A stretch of DNA of 22,120 nt, from NCBI GenBank assembly GCA_035545895.1, contig DASZXJ010000123.1:1-22120 (forward strand). Direction: 5' to 3'. The translations under genes and the position numbers were made by a program. Position 1 is the stretch's first letter. Each line of letters opens with the position of its first letter. Below the pieces are notes generated by a model that was given only the letters and a program-made list of their open reading frames with translations, ran no database searches and was not told where the DNA came from. The stretch is from DASZXJ01 sp035545895 (GTDB lineage: Bacteria; Planctomycetota; Phycisphaerae; Tepidisphaerales; Tepidisphaeraceae). Shown in pieces: positions 13,187 to 19,666 of the stretch.

Positions 13187-14314
13187 ATGGATAAACCTAA
13201 TCGACCATTGGCTGCTGTTTTGAAACTCCTTGCAGTGATCGCGGTGCTTTGCGGCGCTGCGCTGATGTTTTTGCCTCCCAATACCGTTGCTCAGGCTGCG
13301 CCTTATATCGGCCTGGTGATCTGTCTTGCCGCCGGAGCGACGGTGTGGGGCGTGGGCTCGCTGATCGCCCGCGAAGAACAAGCCCCTGCCGAGGTTCGCA
13401 GTTCGCTTTCGCGAATCGAACACCACGTCATCGACGTTTCCAGCAAGGTGCATGAGCTTCAGGTGATGTCCGAACGGGCGTCGCGGGCGGCGCCGGTCAC
13501 TCAAGCTCCAGCGAAAGACTATTCAGAATATTTCCGCCAGATCACCACGCACCTGGATCAGCTTCGCGAGTTGTCCCTGCTCACCGATTCCGACCGCCGC
13601 GCCCGAGCGCATTCCGATCGTCATAATCGCAAGACCGCGATGATCAACGAACTGTTTGCCCTCGTTGCGTCGCATCAATGGCCCAAGGCCGAGCGACTGC
13701 TCATCACCTTGCAGACCGAATTTCCCAACGATGACGAAGTCGCCAAGGGGCGAAGTCATCTCGACCACTCGCGACGCCTGGTCGAAGAAGAAACCATGCA
13801 GCGATCGACCGCGCTGATCGAGGAACTGGTTGCCTCCGCCTCCTGGGAACGCGCCTGGGAAGCTGTGCTCGATCTGGTCGAAGGTTTTCCCACCAGCCGC
13901 CAGGCCAAGGACCTGCACGAGCGCGTTCAAACCGAATATTCCACATGGTGCGACATCAACGCTCAGCGGTTGTTTGAAGGCATTCGCGTGCAGATCGATC
14001 TGCGCAACTGGCGTCAAGCGTATAAACAGGCAGAGTCGTTGCTGGAGCAATTTCCCAACCACCGGGTCGCGGAAACACTTCGCAACCAGATCAACACCCT
14101 GCGCGACAACGCCGAAATTCAGGAACGCCAGGAGATGGAAGTTCGCATCCAGGAACTGATGCACGATGGACAATTTCCAGCCGCCATCGAGTTGGCCGAA
14201 GAAGTCATCCGCCGTTTTCCGGATTCCCCGCAGGCCGAATCCCTCGAAACACTGCTTCCCAAAATTCGCGAGCTTGCCCAGCAGGAAGCTGAAGCCTCCG
14301 GGGCGCCGGAATGA
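13187..14314 (+). CDS. Two-TM membrane protein with four 55-residue helical repeats
   Basis: The 375-residue protein opens with two membrane helices (about 9-29 and 39-60) and a helical, coiled-coil-like stretch (65-135). It ends with four tandem repeats of exactly 55 residues. The anchors are W165, W220, W275 and F330, each followed two residues later by a conserved Ala, and an FP pair at 179, 234, 289 and 344 (TEFPN, EGFPT, EQFPN, RRFPD). The pattern suggests TPR-like helical hairpins with a long linker, exposed to the cytoplasm if the short N-terminus is inside. Such domains usually hold partner proteins; the partner is unknown. Its stop overlaps the start of the peptidase gene as ATGA (14311-14314), so the two are translationally coupled and probably work together. 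I do not recognise a named family. Confidence 0.85.
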   Translation: MDKPNRPLAAVLKLLAVIAVLCGAALMFLPPNTVAQAAPYIGLVICLAAGATVWGVGSLIAREEQAPAEVRSSLSRIEHHVIDVSSKVHELQVMSERASRAAPVTQAPAKDYSEYFRQITTHLDQLRELSLLTDSDRRARAHSDRHNRKTAMINELFALVASHQWPKAERLLITLQTEFPNDDEVAKGRSHLDHSRRLVEEETMQRSTALIEELVASASWERAWEAVLDLVEGFPTSRQAKDLHERVQTEYSTWCDINAQRLFEGIRVQIDLRNWRQAYKQAESLLEQFPNHRVAETLRNQINTLRDNAEIQERQEMEVRIQELMHDGQFPAAIELAEEVIRRFPDSPQAESLETLLPKIRELAQQEAEASGAPE

Positions 14315-15423
14315 GGATTCTTCGCGAACTCTGTTCCGTTCCCACCGCTCCTTTCGCCGAGCAACGGGTCATCGAATGGGTCGAGCGATTTGTCGCGGCG
14401 CGCCCCGCATTGAAGCTGTCGCGCGACCGTTTCAACAACCTGCTCCTTGAATTGCCCGGCCGATCGCGATCCAAATCCCCTCGACTCGTATTCGTCGCGC
14501 ACATGGATCATCCCGGAATGGTCGCCGGCCGGATGATCGACTCGAAAACGCTCCGCGCCAATTTCCATGGAGGCGTGCTCAGCGAATATGTCCGCGGCGC
14601 AAAGGTTCGCTTCTTCGACAAGGGCTGTGAAATTCCCGGCACTGTGCTTTCCACCGAGCCGGATGCCAAGCGATCCAGTTATCCCGGCGCCGTCACAGTC
14701 CGAGTCAATCAGCCCGTCACTCGTGGTTGTCCCGGCATGTTCGACCAGGGGCCGGGACGGATCAGAGGGGACAAATTTTTCAGCCGGGTCTGCGATGATC
14801 TTGCCGGGGCCGCGTCACTGCTTACTCTACTGGACAACCTGCTTAAAAAACCACCTGCAAATACCATCGCAGTATTGCTTACGCGTGCCGAGGAGGATGG
14901 ATTCGTCGGAGCCATCGCATCGGTGCTTTATCCCAAGTTGCTTCGCAAAACCGATCGAGTGATCTCCATCGAAACTTCCGCGATGCAAACCTACGCGCAG
15001 CAGGGCGATGGCGTGGTGCTGCGCGTTGGTGATCGTACGAGCATCTTCAACTCCGGGTTCATGTATTTTCTTTTCGAGCAGGCCCAGGCGCTGGCCAGGA
15101 ACGACAGGACCTTCAAGTTCCAACGCAGCCTCATGCCCGGCGGCACCTGCGAAGCCACCGTTTTCGATCTGTACGGCTACGTCACCGGCGCGATCTGCGT
15201 TCCGCTTGGCAATTACCACAACATGGACCGCGACAAAAAGAAGATCGGCCCGGAATATGTCGATCTGAACGACTGGAAAAACATGGTGAAGTTGTTCGAG
15301 CAGGTCGTTCGCCACATTCGCGAATTCGATGAAACCTTCAGCCCGTTGCGACGGAAAGTCGAAAAGCATTTCCGCAAACGCCTGCCGCTCTTATCCGCTC
15401 TCCCCCCGCGACCGCGTTTTTGA
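14311..15423 (+). CDS. M42-type metallopeptidase (glutamyl aminopeptidase/endoglucanase M family-like)
   Basis: This 370-residue protein resembles the M42/M20-like co-catalytic zinc aminopeptidases. Visible signatures are HMDHPG with metal ligands H64 and D66, CDDLAGAASLL with the bridging Asp, TRAEEDGFVGA with the catalytic Glu pair, SLMPGGTCEAT and a terminal LGNYHNM whose His is a plausible ligand. M42 enzymes form large oligomeric cages and trim peptides in the cytoplasm. There is no signal peptide, so it should be cytoplasmic. The C-terminus ends in a basic KHFRKRLPLLSALPPRPRF tail that may be disordered. The start overlaps the stop of the membrane repeat protein (ATGA), a coupling that suggests the peptidase is recruited to, or regulated with, that protein. 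The substrate could also be a small amide rather than a peptide. Confidence 0.87.
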   Translation: MRILRELCSVPTAPFAEQRVIEWVERFVAARPALKLSRDRFNNLLLELPGRSRSKSPRLVFVAHMDHPGMVAGRMIDSKTLRANFHGGVLSEYVRGAKVRFFDKGCEIPGTVLSTEPDAKRSSYPGAVTVRVNQPVTRGCPGMFDQGPGRIRGDKFFSRVCDDLAGAASLLTLLDNLLKKPPANTIAVLLTRAEEDGFVGAIASVLYPKLLRKTDRVISIETSAMQTYAQQGDGVVLRVGDRTSIFNSGFMYFLFEQAQALARNDRTFKFQRSLMPGGTCEATVFDLYGYVTGAICVPLGNYHNMDRDKKKIGPEYVDLNDWKNMVKLFEQVVRHIREFDETFSPLRRKVEKHFRKRLPLLSALPPRPRF

Positions 15424-15481
15424 CAGTCGCGCTCAGCCGCAAGCGGCCGGTCTCGCGCACTCCGGACAGGAATAGGAACCC

Positions 15482-15529
15482 CGCTTGCGGTTTCGCGGTG
15501 TCCAACTCAAAACCGCGAAACCGCAAGCG
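15482..15529. repeat. 18-bp perfect inverted repeat
   Basis: The 18 bases at 15482-15499 (starting CGCTTGCGG, ending TCGCGGT) are exactly reverse-complemented at 15512-15529, with a 12-base loop. It lies about 60 bases after the peptidase stop. There is no T-run on either side, so it is not a classic intrinsic terminator; it could stabilise the 3' end of the mRNA or be a REP-like element. Its edge repeats the CCGCTTGCGG core found at 183-192 and 15437-15446. Confidence 0.75.
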
Positions 15530-15585
15530 CCAGAATCCCCAAGGAACCGAACATAACCACCGCGACACCGAAGCGCCAAAGAACG

Positions 15586-15604
15586 CCCACGGCGCCGCCG
15601 TGGG
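15586..15604. repeat. GC-rich hairpin CCCACGGC-GCC-GCCGTGGG
   Basis: A perfect 8-bp stem with a 3-base loop, without a T-run. Together with the preceding inverted repeat it gives this spacer two strong stem-loops. Confidence 0.6.
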
Positions 15605-15636
15605 TCCGACTGACGTGGGAAAAGGAGATTAAGAGC

Positions 15637-15670
15637 CACGAAGAGACAAAGAAACGAAGTTTTCACGAAG
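15637..15670. repeat. Degenerate CACGAAG repeat tract
   Basis: CACGAAG (15637-15643), ACAAAG (15646-15651), AACGAAG (15653-15659) and CACGAAG (15664-15670) recur at spacings of about 8, 8 and 11 bases. The purine-rich tract has no coding character and belongs to the same class of short-word intergenic filler as the tracts at 715-763 and 813-839. Confidence 0.5.
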
Positions 15671-15765
15671 GGAAAAAGGAGAAATCGATGGAACCAGAAC
15701 CATCAAACGCTCTCGGTGCCGACCTTCCCAGTTTCCATGGAATGTTCACCAACCGACGTTAGTCT

Positions 15766-15800
15766 TTGGGAATAATTACGTTATGATATAAGTTAATATC
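15766..15800 (+). promoter_or_regulatory. Candidate promoter with dyad upstream of the ECF sigma gene
   Basis: TTGGGA (15766-15771) and TATAAG (15787-15792) are 15 bases apart in an AT-rich island. The dyad GATAT-AAGTTA-ATATC (15785-15800) overlaps the -10, as an operator might. The spacing is short, so the assignment is tentative; an ECF-type promoter under self-control is also possible. Confidence 0.35.
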
Positions 15801-15846
15801 ATTGCGGGGCGCGGCAACCCGGGGTATCCATATCCGTTAACACCTC

Positions 15847-16386
15847 ATGAAGATTGGCCCCGAGGAATTTGACAGGTTGTCGCTGGAGCACATGGACATG
15901 CTCTTTCGGCTCGCTCGCCGTTGGACAGGCGACCCGATGCGGGCGGAAGATCTGGTTCAGGAGACGTACCTGCGGGCGCTTAAAGCCCGGGATGAGTTCA
16001 AGTTAGAGCAATATGGCATCAGGCCCTGGCTGGTGCGGATTATGCACAATGTTCACGTGACTCGTTCACAGCGCGAGCAGCGTCAGCCGATGAGTGTGGA
16101 TGATGCTCATTTGGATTTGACGAGCCAAAAACAGGCTCCATTAACGCGTGATCCAGTCAGTTTTGAGGGGATGGATCAGCGGCTGGTGAAGGCGATCGAG
16201 GAATTGCCTTCGGAGTATCAGACGGTGTTGTTGCTGTGGGCAGTGGACGACTTTTCGTATAAGGAGATATCCGACGCCTTGGAAGTGCCCGTCGGAACGG
16301 TCATGAGCCGTTTACATCGGGCGAGATCGAAATTATTGGAACGATTAGGCGATTTTGCACGAAAAGAAGGGATTATTAGGGAATAG
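15847..16386 (+). CDS. ECF RNA polymerase sigma factor
   Basis: This 179-residue protein is a stand-alone extracytoplasmic-function sigma factor. Region 2 covers about 12-78 (LFRLARRWTGDPMRAEDLVQ, then ETYLRALKARDEF, WLVRIMHNV) and region 4 about 110-168 (IEELPSEYQTVLLLWAVDDF, then the helix-turn-helix SYKEISDALEVPVGTVMSRL). It should direct RNA polymerase to a small regulon when released from its anti-sigma factor. The gene encoding a membrane protein with the expected anti-sigma layout follows 49 bases downstream. There is no Shine-Dalgarno before the ATG. Unlike the sigma domain of the 10268-13123 protein, it has no C-terminal extension, so the two belong to different ECF groups. Confidence 0.95.
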   Translation: MKIGPEEFDRLSLEHMDMLFRLARRWTGDPMRAEDLVQETYLRALKARDEFKLEQYGIRPWLVRIMHNVHVTRSQREQRQPMSVDDAHLDLTSQKQAPLTRDPVSFEGMDQRLVKAIEELPSEYQTVLLLWAVDDFSYKEISDALEVPVGTVMSRLHRARSKLLERLGDFARKEGIIRE

Positions 16387-16435
16387 TTTGCCCCTTGCGG
16401 GTGGTTTTATATGCAGGGTAAGGTTGAATGATCGT

Positions 16436-17176
16436 ATGAGCGAGCAGTCCGGACAATTCGAAGACCCGGCCTTGAAAGCGGCGATTTACTCGGCTTTGAG
16501 CAGGGAAGTCGCGCCCGCTCAGTTGCGCCGTCGGATAAGCGAGTTGATGGATGCCCAGATGTCGCCGCGACCGTTGTGGCGTCATCGAAACGCATCGCTT
16601 TACGCGATTGCGGCGACCCTGTTGATTGTCGGCCTGGGGGTTGGTTTGACGCTGACGCTCCAATCCCGCGAAGATCAAATTCCATCCCATCTGGCGAATG
16701 CCATGGTGGAGGTTCACGACAAGTGCAAGGCAGCGGGTGACCACCATCTGCTTGCCGGCGTTTCAGATTCAGACGTGGTGGGCATGCGCAAGCAGCTTCG
16801 CGAATTGCTCGGTCATCCGGCGCTGGTGGCCATGCTTGGTAGGGATTGGAAGTTCAAAGGCGCGGGCATTTGCGAGGTGGAAGGCCATCCCACCGCCCAC
16901 CTGTTGTTTGCCCGGGGCGATGAAACCGTTTCAATTTTCTCGGTTTCCGAAAAATTGCTCTTCAACGATCTGCCTAAGGATGGATCCACCTTCTCGCAAA
17001 CGGTGGGCAATCACGAACTGGCCGGCTTTGTCTATGGCGGAGCCGTGCATTTCCTGGTTGGCGATATGACATCCAGAAAACTGACGCTGGGCGAGATGAT
17101 CAATCTTCGCGAAGCCCTGCGTACTTCACCTGCCGGCTGGGGGCCGCAGAACAACTCGCTGAGAGTCGCCCACTGA
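16436..17176 (+). CDS. Probable membrane anti-sigma factor
   Basis: This 246-residue protein has a short cytoplasmic N-terminal region (1-52) with the pattern AIYSALSREVAPAQLRRRISELM seen in many anti-sigma factors (no single run here is a firm signature). One transmembrane helix follows at about 55-75 (YAIAATLLIVGLGVGLTLTL) and then a periplasmic domain of about 170 residues. It lacks the HxxxCxxC zinc motif of ZAS-type anti-sigma factors; its periplasmic part contains two Cys (in DKCKA and GICEVEG) and several His, which could sense redox or metal, but this is speculation. The ATG at 16436 is preferred to upstream in-frame starts that would overlap the sigma gene. The role is inferred mainly from position after the ECF sigma gene and from topology. 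Confidence 0.8.
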   Translation: MSEQSGQFEDPALKAAIYSALSREVAPAQLRRRISELMDAQMSPRPLWRHRNASLYAIAATLLIVGLGVGLTLTLQSREDQIPSHLANAMVEVHDKCKAAGDHHLLAGVSDSDVVGMRKQLRELLGHPALVAMLGRDWKFKGAGICEVEGHPTAHLLFARGDETVSIFSVSEKLLFNDLPKDGSTFSQTVGNHELAGFVYGGAVHFLVGDMTSRKLTLGEMINLREALRTSPAGWGPQNNSLRVAH

Positions 17177-17184
17177 TCCGATTG

Positions 17185-17200
17185 CGGAATGTAAATTCCG
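17185..17200. promoter_or_regulatory. Dyad CGGAAT-GTAA-ATTCCG before the signal peptidase gene
   Basis: A perfect 6-bp inverted repeat with a 4-base centre lies between the anti-sigma stop and lepB, followed by a further GGAATGCGG. It may be an operator; as a terminator it is weak, with no T-run. No convincing -35/-10 pair is seen in this 102-base gap. Confidence 0.3.
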
Positions 17201-17278
17201 GAATGCGGAGGCCTCAAGGTTTGTCGTGACGGATCTCCCTCTTCCCGGCTGTCGAGGCATCGCTTAACATCCCTGTCC

Positions 17279-18940
17279 ATGGACCAGATCGCATCAACAT
17301 CGACCGGCAAAGCTCCGATCGAAAGCAACATCAAGGAGACGATCGAAGCCATCCTGGTTGCGTTCATGCTGGCGTTTATTTTTCGCGCGTTCATCGTGGA
17401 AGCGTTTGTAATTCCGACGGGTTCGATGGCGCCGACGTTGCTCGGCGCGCACATGCGGTTTCGCTGTCCGGATTGCGGCTATCGGTTTGATGTGAATTTC
17501 GCCGCGATCGATCGCGGCGGCGATGACATGGAAATCCCGTCCTCGGCCGGACCGGGCCGGGTTTTTGCGATTTATTGTCCCAATTGCGGCTATCACCTGC
17601 CGCGCGAAACGCCCGAAGATCCGGATAACGACACAACCAACCCGGCTGTCCGATACGGCGATCGAATTCTCGTCCTGAAGTTTCTTTACCTGTTTCAAGA
17701 ACCCAAACGCTGGGATGTGGTTGTTTTCAAGAGCCCGTACGATCCGGGGCATTACGATTACACGCAGAATTACATCAAGCGGCTGGTCGGCAAGCCGGGC
17801 GAATCGGTGATGGTGCTGGATGGCGATGTTTATATTCGCAAGGAAGGCGAATCGAAATTTGAAGTGCAGACCAAACCCGCAAAAGTGCAGGAAGCGCTCT
17901 GGCGGATTGTCAGCGACAACGATTTCCAGCCTCGCGGTTTGCCGAGAACCGTCACCAGCCAGAGCGGCCGAATCACCGACACCGATCCGCCGTGGGAACA
18001 GCCCTGGAAAATGCCGGCCGGACAGGACGGCTGGGATCTGGGTCACGATCCTTACTCTCGCCGGGAGTTCAAGTTCTCCAATCTGAACGGCAACGCAACC
18101 TTGGAATACGATGACAAAGCCAACCCGCGAAAGTTCTCATTCACCGATTGGCTTGCGTATGACGTGACCGAAGATCAAGGCGGCGAATTGGACACCTATC
18201 GGCGCATGCCCGCCGAGCCGGTCAACAAGGTCAGCGATGTGAAGCTTGAGTTTTATTACCAGCGCAGCGCCGGCGACGGGCCTTTGAACCTGGAATTGAA
18301 AAAGTTGGAAACGACCTTCTCCGCCAGGATCGAAGCCCATCAAGCTACGCTTTTAATGGATGGCCAGCCGATTGTCGGACCAAAGCCGATCAAGGCGAGC
18401 CCGGCTCAGCATCATGTGGAATTCAGCAATGTCGATTATCGCGTGTCGTTGAGCATCGACGATGAAGAGATTCTGGCGACGACGCCGGACCAATATGCAC
18501 CCAATATTCCGCAATTGCTTGAAGCTTCGCGCACCAACAAGCGCAATCCCAAGCCAGAGGTTCGGATCATTGCCTCGCGGCAGCAATCGTCCCTGACTCA
18601 TATCCGGCTGTGGCGGGATATTTATTACCTTAATCGCGAGCGCGGCTCACAAACCTTCACGCAATGGGGCACGCCGGTGGGATATCCCAATGTTCCGACA
18701 CAACTGGGCAAGGATGAGTTCTTTGTCATGGGGGACAACTCATACGTCAGTCTTGATGCGCGATATTGGCGGGACCCAATCGATTTGCCGCACGAGGAGT
18801 TGCAGGTACAGGCCGGCCGGGTGCCGCGAAGGTTTATGCTTGGCAAGGCGTTTTTTGTCTATTGGCCCGCGGGGTTTCGGCCGATCGATTCGGCGCCGGC
18901 GCTCGTGCCCGATGTGGGTGATATGAGGTTCATTCATTAA
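17279..18940 (+). CDS. lepB: Signal peptidase I, enlarged form with CxxC-CxxC insertion
   Basis: The 553-residue inner-membrane protease cleaves signal peptides of exported proteins. A membrane helix (about 22-41) leads to the catalytic Ser S49 in IPTGSMAPTL; K167 in NYIKRLVGKPGE is the general base; MGDNSYVSLDARYW (484-497) is the late conserved box, and FFVYWPAGF is near the end. Typical enzymes are 200-330 residues. The excess comes from two insertions. The first, right after the Ser box, carries C63-x2-C66 and C100-x2-C103, each as CPxCGY, a likely zinc ribbon. The second (about 200-475) includes a beta-rich part (KLEFYYQRSAGDGPLNLEL to NVDYRVSLSIDDEEIL). Similar enlarged forms occur in planctomycetes (from memory). 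There is no Shine-Dalgarno. rpiA follows 42 bases downstream and may be co-transcribed. Confidence 0.93.
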   Translation: MDQIASTSTGKAPIESNIKETIEAILVAFMLAFIFRAFIVEAFVIPTGSMAPTLLGAHMRFRCPDCGYRFDVNFAAIDRGGDDMEIPSSAGPGRVFAIYCPNCGYHLPRETPEDPDNDTTNPAVRYGDRILVLKFLYLFQEPKRWDVVVFKSPYDPGHYDYTQNYIKRLVGKPGESVMVLDGDVYIRKEGESKFEVQTKPAKVQEALWRIVSDNDFQPRGLPRTVTSQSGRITDTDPPWEQPWKMPAGQDGWDLGHDPYSRREFKFSNLNGNATLEYDDKANPRKFSFTDWLAYDVTEDQGGELDTYRRMPAEPVNKVSDVKLEFYYQRSAGDGPLNLELKKLETTFSARIEAHQATLLMDGQPIVGPKPIKASPAQHHVEFSNVDYRVSLSIDDEEILATTPDQYAPNIPQLLEASRTNKRNPKPEVRIIASRQQSSLTHIRLWRDIYYLNRERGSQTFTQWGTPVGYPNVPTQLGKDEFFVMGDNSYVSLDARYWRDPIDLPHEELQVQAGRVPRRFMLGKAFFVYWPAGFRPIDSAPALVPDVGDMRFIH

Positions 18941-18982
18941 CCGATTTGCCAAGGGATGCAAAGCCGATTGGACGGTGACCCC

Positions 18983-19666
18983 ATGGACCCCAAACAGCGC
19001 ACAGGTGAGGCGGCGGTCGAGCTCGTGACCAGCAATATGGTCGTCGGCCTGGGTACGGGATCGACGGCCGATTTCTTCCTGGTCGCCCTGTCGCGAGCCA
19101 TCGGGATGGGAAAAATCCGCAATATTCGAGGGATTCCAACGTCCAAAAAATCGGAGCATCGCGCCAAGGACCTGGGCATTCCGCTGGTCAGTTTGGCGCA
19201 GTATCCACATCCCGACATCACGATCGACGGGGCCGACGAGGTCAACCCGCGGGTCGATGTCATCAAGGGGCTTGGCGGCGCACTATTGCGCGAGAAGATC
19301 GTTGCGCAAAACTCAAGGCAATTTGTGATCATCGTCGATTCAAGCAAGCGGGTCGATTTCTTGGGCCAAAAATCGCCCTTGCCTGTGGAGGTGGCGATCT
19401 TTGGGTTTGAGACGCACGAAGCGTTTCTCAAATCCCTGGGCGGGAATCCCGTGTTGAGGAAGGACGCGACCGGCTCGCCGTTTGTCACGGACAACGGCAA
19501 CTATATCTACGACTGCAGGTTTACGAAAATCGACAAGCCGGCCGAGCTTCAGCAGACCATCAAGACCCGGGCAGGCATCGTCGAAACCGGCCTGTTCGTG
19601 GGAATGGCTAGCGCAGCGCTGATCGGATCGGATGGCAAGGTCGAAACCATCACCCGCGGCGGATGA
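18983..19666 (+). CDS. rpiA: Ribose-5-phosphate isomerase A
   Basis: This 227-residue enzyme interconverts ribose 5-phosphate and ribulose 5-phosphate in the pentose phosphate pathway. Family motifs are VVGLGTGSTADFF, TIDGADEVNPRVDVIKG with the catalytic-site acidic residues, GLGGALLREKIVA and a C-terminal GIVETGLFVGMASAALIG. The start MDPKQ at 18983, with GGTGA four bases upstream, fits the family N-terminus; an in-frame ATG at 18956 would add nine residues and abuts its own putative ribosome site, so it is less likely. The gene overlaps the 3' end of the convergent ketosynthase gene by 17 bases (19650-19666), and no terminator is visible between them. Confidence 0.95.
   Translation: MDPKQRTGEAAVELVTSNMVVGLGTGSTADFFLVALSRAIGMGKIRNIRGIPTSKKSEHRAKDLGIPLVSLAQYPHPDITIDGADEVNPRVDVIKGLGGALLREKIVAQNSRQFVIIVDSSKRVDFLGQKSPLPVEVAIFGFETHEAFLKSLGGNPVLRKDATGSPFVTDNGNYIYDCRFTKIDKPAELQQTIKTRAGIVETGLFVGMASAALIGSDGKVETITRGG

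Larger units (their letters stand above)
15424..15846. other. 423-base non-coding spacer with hairpins and degenerate repeats
   Basis: No credible gene lies here; short frames on both strands are rich in Arg, Pro and Cys and lack start signals. From left to right it holds a GCCGC-AA-GCGGC hairpin (15436-15447), an 18-bp perfect inverted repeat (15482-15529), a second hairpin (15586-15604), a CACGAAG-like repeat tract (15637-15670), a palindrome TCCATGGA near 15735, and an AT-rich promoter-like segment (15766-15800) before the ECF sigma gene. A transcribed small RNA cannot be excluded. Confidence 0.6.

Noticed and set aside
15482..15604. CRISPR-like array
   Set aside because: The repeats are inverted pairs, not evenly spaced direct repeats with unique spacers.
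15433..15666. Small minus-strand gene with a signal-peptide-like start in the 15.4-kb spacer
   Set aside because: After MKTSFLCLFVALNLLF the frame runs through the hairpins as Arg/Cys-rich sequence with no protein character and no ribosome-binding site.
16355..16435. Earlier start for the anti-sigma gene, overlapping the sigma gene
   Set aside because: The added residues (HEKKGLLGNS...) are a frame-shifted reading of the sigma gene end; ATG at 16436 fits better.
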